Source: Neoarius graeffei (lineage: Eukaryota > Chordata > Actinopteri > Siluriformes > Ariidae). Taken from it: a stretch of 64,000 nt of DNA. Positions 59,255 through 64,000 of the stretch are shown piece after piece. Each line of letters starts with the position of its first letter. The stretch's first letter is position 1. The notes beneath the pieces were generated by a model, which was not told where the DNA came from, searched no databases, and saw only the letters and a program-made list of their open reading frames with translations. The DNA is taken from NCBI RefSeq assembly GCF_027579695.1, contig NC_083571.1, positions 72,797,279 to 72,861,278 on the forward strand, in the 5' to 3' direction. The position numbers and the translations under genes were made by a program.

Positions 59255-60572
59255 ATGGCAGAGGGTTTTGATAAACTTACTCGGCGTCATGCTGTTAAAA
59301 CAGCATCGACAGCCAGTGTTGAGGATTGTAGTTTGGCTGCCAGTGAAGTTGTTGGTCATGAGAATATCATGTCAGTGTCTCGCGTGAATAATGCGATTGT
59401 TCTGTTCTTAAAATCAATCGAGCTTGCTAATCAGCTGACTGAGAATGGTGTGGTGATAGATGGCATTTTTACTCCTGTTGTCCCTCATTCTATGCCATCC
59501 AAGAAAGAAAGTCATTTTGTCAAATGTCCCCCCCCCCCCCCCATTCATTTCTGATGAAGTCCTAGGACAAATACTGTCGCGCTATGGCAAATTGGTCTCA
59601 ACAATTAAGAAAATTCCGATTGCGAGTAAATCCCCTTTGTTGAAACATATAGTGTCCTTCAGGCGTTTCATGTATATGATCCTTAAAGATAACAAAGATG
59701 AATTGGACTTGACAATGAATGTGACTGTGGACAACTTTTAACTATGTAAATGCAACAACTAGCATTATGAAATGCTTTGGTTGTGGACAAACGGGGCATC
59801 TACGTATGTGCCCTGACAAAATGGATGACGCAAATAATATTGGAAACAAGGAAAACAGTAATGGATCTAGGGGTGATGTGGCAGAGGGGAGCGTCTAATG
59901 AGACTAACATTAGTGCAACTACTGAGGGGGAGGCAGCTGCTTGTGTTCGTGGGCCTGTGAGCGAAACTCCTGACACACATTCCCCTCAAGAGCAAAATGC
60001 AGCGCATGGGTCTGACCAAGTGCATGGAGAGAACCACAACGATACATCTACTGAGGGGAGGGTCTTTCCACACCTTTGGGGGAGATTATTACTGATTCTC
60101 AGCAGTGTCAGGGTAGCAGTGATGATGCCACTAATGGTGAGGAGGTTCCCACCTGTGCAGAAGACATGGAAACCTCTGTATTGGATGAGGGCAATAATGT
60201 TTTTAAAGTACTGTCAAATAAAGGAAAAAGAAAGTGCCCTAAAAAGAGCAAAAAAAAAAGGGGGAACAGGCTCTTATTGATCTGAGTCATAATGAGAGTG
60301 AGAGTGATCTTTCTGACTGTAGCATAACCTGCAGCTTGCGACTAAGCAGCTATCGCACTCGCAATTATAGAGTGGAGGATGTAAAGAACTTCCTTAAGGA
60401 TACCAAGCATTCTAGGCAGGTCCGGGTTGACGAACATTTTCCTGATATTGAGCAGTTTATGACGAAAGCACGAACATTTATGCGTGAGGGTAGCTTCGCT
60501 GATCAAGAGGGCTATCGTCTCAGGAAAATTCTTACAAAACTCAATGTTCTCTTGAATGCCAAAGATGTTTAA
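59255..60572 (+). pseudogene. Tx1-like ORF1, nucleic-acid-binding protein, frameshifted
   Basis: Starts MAEGFDKLTRRHAVKTAS. After a poly-C run (59528-59542) the frame moves to ISDEVLGQILSRYGKLVST, then KCFGCGQTGHLRMCPDK, a zinc knuckle with three instead of four residues between His and Cys. The acidic middle (59880-60280) shifts frame again, and the last part (YRTRNYRVEDVKNFLKDTK to LNAKDV) ends at TAA 60572. Such ORF1 proteins bind the LINE RNA. Confidence 0.72.
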
Positions 60573-60644
60573 TGTTAAACACCTTTTCCACATGTGTCTT
60601 AGGATTGTATAGGCTTATATTTATTTTTTCCCCCTTTCTTTCTA

Positions 60645-61562
60645 ATGATGGGTGAAATTCGTGTTGCTTCTTTAAATATAAGTGGTGCTAGAGAAAGAAG
60701 TAAGAGAGTCGCTGTTTCTGAAACAATTAGACAGAACAAATTTGAAGTCCTTTTTGTGCAAGAAACTCAGTGATATGACTAATGCAGCCAAATTGGGCTC
60801 AGGAGTTTGATGGTCTGTCTATTCTGAGTCATGGTACATCTAATAGTTGTGGGGTTGCAGTTTTGTTTTCTAAGTACTTTATTCCTATCACGTATCATGT
60901 TGATGAAATTATAAAAGGGTAGACTTTTAAAAGTCAGAGCCCAGTTTGAGAATTGTCTTTTTGTGTTTATTTGCATTTATGCTCCTACACTGGCAACAGA
61001 CAGAACACTTTTTTTAAATACTTTAGGAAATGTTATAGGTAATTGTTGTTCTGAAGATATTGTAATCCTTGGAGATTTCAATTGTACTACACAAAATATT
61101 GATAGAAATCATGGGGAGCCACACATGCCCTCTCATAGACGACTTGTAGAGATTATGAATTCCAGTGATCTTAGTGATATTTGGAGAAACTTTCATGGTG
61201 GGCAGAAGCAATATACCTGGGTACACTCATAATAATTCTTTGTCTTTGGCAAGACTTTACAGATTTTATGGTTTCAAACATCAGCTTAGTCTATTCAGGA
61301 ATTGTTCTATTATTCCAGTTGGCTTTTCAGATCATAGTTTGGTTTTCTGTTCTTTATTTTTAGAATCTGTTAAACCAAAAAGTGCCTACTGGCACTTTAA
61401 CACAAATTTGTTGGCCGATGGTCATTTCAGAGAAGTCTTCCTTTTTTTCTGGAATGAATTCAGAACCATGAAATCTTGTTATAAGTCTCTGCAGCAATGG
61501 TGGAATTGTGCTAAGGTTCAAGTAAAACAACTCTGTCAGGAGTATACGGCCAATGTCACAAA
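60645..61562 (+). pseudogene. Tx1-like ORF2, endonuclease region
   Basis: MMGEIRVASLNISGARERSK (start), FEVLFVQET (catalytic E), IVILGDFNCTTQNIDR (GDFN) and PVGFSDHSLVFCSLF (SDH) are in order but in several frames with stops. APE-type endonuclease of an L1/Tx1-group LINE. Confidence 0.78.
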
Positions 61563-63606
61563 TGGGGGGGGTTAGACCAAAAATTTTTTTCTACCCCCTC
61601 CAAAATATGGAGATGATCTATCTAAGTATGGAAATACCAATATTTGGCCAACTGAAAAATGCTAACCCCCCCCCCCACATACCCTCTGAAGTTAAAGGGC
61701 CCACGGCATGGTGGTTTGTTGATGCTTTAAACGGGCTCGTGGAGGCTTCCGGATGTTATATCCGCAGCCTTTCTCGAAATGAACCCTCGGTACGTAGATA
61801 TAGCCTCCTGGGAGAAAGCCCCATTTCAGCGCTTTTCCCAGTGCGTCGTTTTGCTAATGAGAAGCAGGAGGCGGGGAAGGGTAGACGGCGGGGGCGTGCC
61901 ATGGGGAGAGGGGGAGGGGCTGCCGTCTGCCTCCCAAGCCGGCCGAGAGCGCTCCTCATTGGGCACGGCCAGGCGGGCGAATGCCCTGGTCCGTCCGCCC
62001 TGTCTAAAATAATGGTACAACTCGAGCCCATGGTAAAACTGGGACTTTGTCATTTTTTTCCGCATGAGGCCCATGGTAAAACTGCACTTCCAGGAGGGGC
62101 TGCCGTCTGCCTCCCAAGCCGGCCAAGAGCGCTCCTCGTCGGGCACGGCCAGGCGGGCGAATGCCCTGGTCCGTCCGCCCTGTCTAAAAAAAAAAAAAAA
62201 TGGTACAACTCGAGCCCATGTACCTGGCTAACTGCAGGAAGCGGTTAGCTGCACAGCTAATGTAGCCATTGCTAGGCTAACGCACCGATTTTAAAACACG
62301 GCAAAACGACCAGTTATACACTTACTTGTTCGGTGTTTGTTGCTGATGCGGCAGGGATGCTTGGCACAGACCCAGGCTTCAGTGACAGTTGATGTGCAAA
62401 ACCTGCCCTACTGTCCCAAGCTGTGGAAACATTCCTCAGGAAAATGCTTCTGACAAACATACACCGTCTTAGGTAGACTTGACGGCGTATTATTGAAGTA
62501 AATAAAATTAAGCCACTGAGTCTTCAGGGGCTCTCCCGTCGGCAGTAAAAACAGACTCCTTTCTGTGTTGTCACATCCATGTACAGCGCAATTTCCATGT
62601 TGTGTCTTCTATGGGCTCCTCACTACAAAATGTAGTCATGTGTTCTGCGCATGCGCAGTAGGCTTGGTAGGACAAACAGCAACTTTTGAGTTGGGCAGGC
62701 AATCCATACAGTGGGTGGGAATCCGGGGGGGCGTGGGGATCATCTCCCTTGCTGACGTAGGCAAGGGAAGAGTTTATCAACGCGCCGTTTTGACGTGCCA
62801 TTCTCAAATGTTGGGCATAGTTTGGTTTACACATTATGAAATTTCTAGCCACTGGGGTGACTTAAGAAGGTCAGAGGAACTCATTTTAATGTTAAAAAAC
62901 CTCAGAAAGTGAAAGTTTCATGCCATGGGACCTTTAATAACCCCTCCAAATGTTGGAAGCATCCCGGAAGGGAACTCAGCCTGCTCTATGTACTCTACTA
63001 CACCTAGTATCTTCTTAGCTTTTGACCGTGTTGCAACAGAAGCCATTATTTACCTGCAAGAATACAGATAATGACTATTTAATACATTGGGAGATATAAT
63101 TCAGATATGAATCATTTGTGCATACTGGTTCTTAAAACTAAATTAGTAACCTTAAGTAATGATCCTCTGTGCTTAAAAATAGTTCATATTTGAGGTATTA
63201 CTGAAGAGTGTGACATTCATCAATAACTTCAAAACTTGCTGAAAAAGAGCAGACTTACCATATGTTTAATTTACTTGAATGTAAGGTTACTTACCACTAA
63301 GCTTATTACCTTAAAATAATGATCATATGCACTGAAAATGTTGTAGTCGTACCTAGTGGCATACCTGAAGAGGTCCGCATTCATTGATAACTTTAAAACA
63401 CATTTAAAAAAAAGCAGCATTCTAATATCAAACAGCACTGTAATGTATTTTGTCATATTGTAAGAATGAAAACTTTCAGAGGGTATGTACAGGGGGGTTA
63501 GCAAGGTTCAGTTTAATAAAATTTGACATTTTCCCACATAGACCATCTCCATATTTCTAGGGGGGTAAAACATGGAAAAGTCAAAATTCTTAAAATAACA
63601 ACCCCC

Positions 63607-63634
<28 letters not shown>
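61563..63634. mobile_element. DNA transposon with G/C-run ends inside the Tx1-like LINE
   Basis: The left end (gggggggttagacc, then ctaccccctccaaaatatgg) and the right end (tatttctaggggggtaaaac, poly-C) are inverted over more than 100 bp with mismatches (tatggagatg and gctaacccccc shared). cacaaa flanks both sides. 62934-63600 holds a degenerate direct repeat (about 63125-63245 and 63290-63410). Confidence 0.6.
61696..62933. mobile_element. TTAA-flanked element (Kolobok-like MITE)
   Basis: TTAA at 61692-61695 and 62934-62937; ends agggcccacggcatgg and tcatgccatgggacct are inverted. It contains a 180-bp tandem duplication (start points 61918 and 62098, tgccgtctgcctcccaagcc). GC-rich for this window; no transposase. 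Confidence 0.7.
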
Positions 63635-63637
<3 letters not shown>

Positions 63638-64000
63638 AAAGAGCATAACACTTTCAATGAGAAAACTAGAGGAGGAAATAATTGAACTTAAAAATCTGGC
63701 AGAACAAACTGGTAATCGGGCATCCACTGAAATTCTCAAAACAAAGAAGAAAACATTGGCTGATTTTTTAGGGTTGAGGGCACAGGGAGCTCTGGTCAGG
63801 TCCCGCTTTCAAAGTGTGGAGTTGATGGATGTACCATCAAAATTCTTTTTTAACTTGGAGATAAAGAATGGTCAGAGAAAGTTCATTCATGCATGGGAAA
63901 ATCTTATCTGATTCTGCAGGAATACATGAGAGAGCAGTCAATTTCTATAAGGAGCTGTACAAGTGTGATATTCCACAAGATCAGGTGACTGACAAGGCTT
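63635..64000 (+). pseudogene. Tx1-like ORF2, linker before the RT
   Basis: MRKLEEEIIELKNLAEQ to FFFNLEIKNGQRKFIHAW is the typical region between endonuclease and RT in L1/Tx1 LINEs. A frame change near 63910 leads to VNFYKELYKCDIPQDQ. The window ends before the RT motifs. Confidence 0.7.

Larger units (their letters stand above)
59021..64000 (+). mobile_element. Tx1/L1-like LINE, split by a DNA transposon and cut by the window end
   Basis: ORF1 with a CCHC knuckle and ORF2 with endonuclease; the RT lies beyond the window. Inserted near the (CT)n in the L2-like 3' UTR. The insertion 61563-63634 interrupts ORF2; VTKSITLSMRKLEEE reads across it. Confidence 0.75.

Overview
The window is a stretch of a teleost fish nuclear genome. 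It has spliced vertebrate genes with GT-AG introns, (GT)n/(ATT)n/(CA)n microsatellites, eleven copies of a tRNA-headed fish SINE, and Tc1-like, hAT, Kolobok-like, piggyBac-like, LINE, gypsy and retroviral repeats. The repeat mix is what I would expect from a catfish or another otophysan, but that is a guess.

Three host genes are visible. The last four exons of glb1 (lysosomal beta-galactosidase) are at 2358-4570 on +. All four coding exons of cldnd1 (claudin domain containing 1) lie at 37660-42651 on +, with a likely non-coding first exon and promoter near 31440-31511. The last two exons of an acy3/aspa-type aminoacylase lie at 47397-50855 on -, convergent with cldnd1. No other host exon was recognised.

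Most of the rest is nested transposons. Nest 1 (6.5-31.0 kb): one minus-strand LINE copy is split into four collinear pieces by three insertions. The first is hAT-A (7544-16493), which holds a LINE-tailed retroposon that in turn holds ERV-B, an endogenous retrovirus with identical LTRs. The second is a Gmr1-like Ty3/gypsy element (16605-27860) whose left LTR was hit by an I-type LINE with RNase H. The third is hAT-B (27922-30940), full of inverted repeats. Nest 2 (31.9-37.6 kb, cldnd1 intron): an old Tc1-like element holds a SINE split by a 2.8-kb insertion containing hAT-C, and it also holds a younger Tc1 copy. Nest 3 (38.6-41.7 kb, next cldnd1 intron): a Tc1 copy in the opposite orientation holds a retroposon with an open 132-codon membrane-protein ORF. 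Nest 4 (50.9-59.0 kb, acy3 intron side): an L2-like LINE is split by a SINE, a nearly intact Tc1-like transposon, two unclassified insertions and a THAP-coding, TTAA-flanked Kolobok-like element. Nest 5 (59.0-64.0 kb): a Tx1/L1-like LINE is split by a DNA transposon that contains a second TTAA-flanked element and runs off the window. The window start cuts a second retrovirus (ERV-A) related to ERV-B.

The observations I think deserve most attention are: (i) a tRNA-like fold between primer site and gag in both retroviruses, tandemly duplicated in ERV-B; (ii) inverted Tc1 copies flanking two cldnd1 exons; (iii) the open 132-aa membrane-protein ORF in a LINE-tailed retroposon; (iv) the insertion order of Nest 1, which can be read from target-site duplications.
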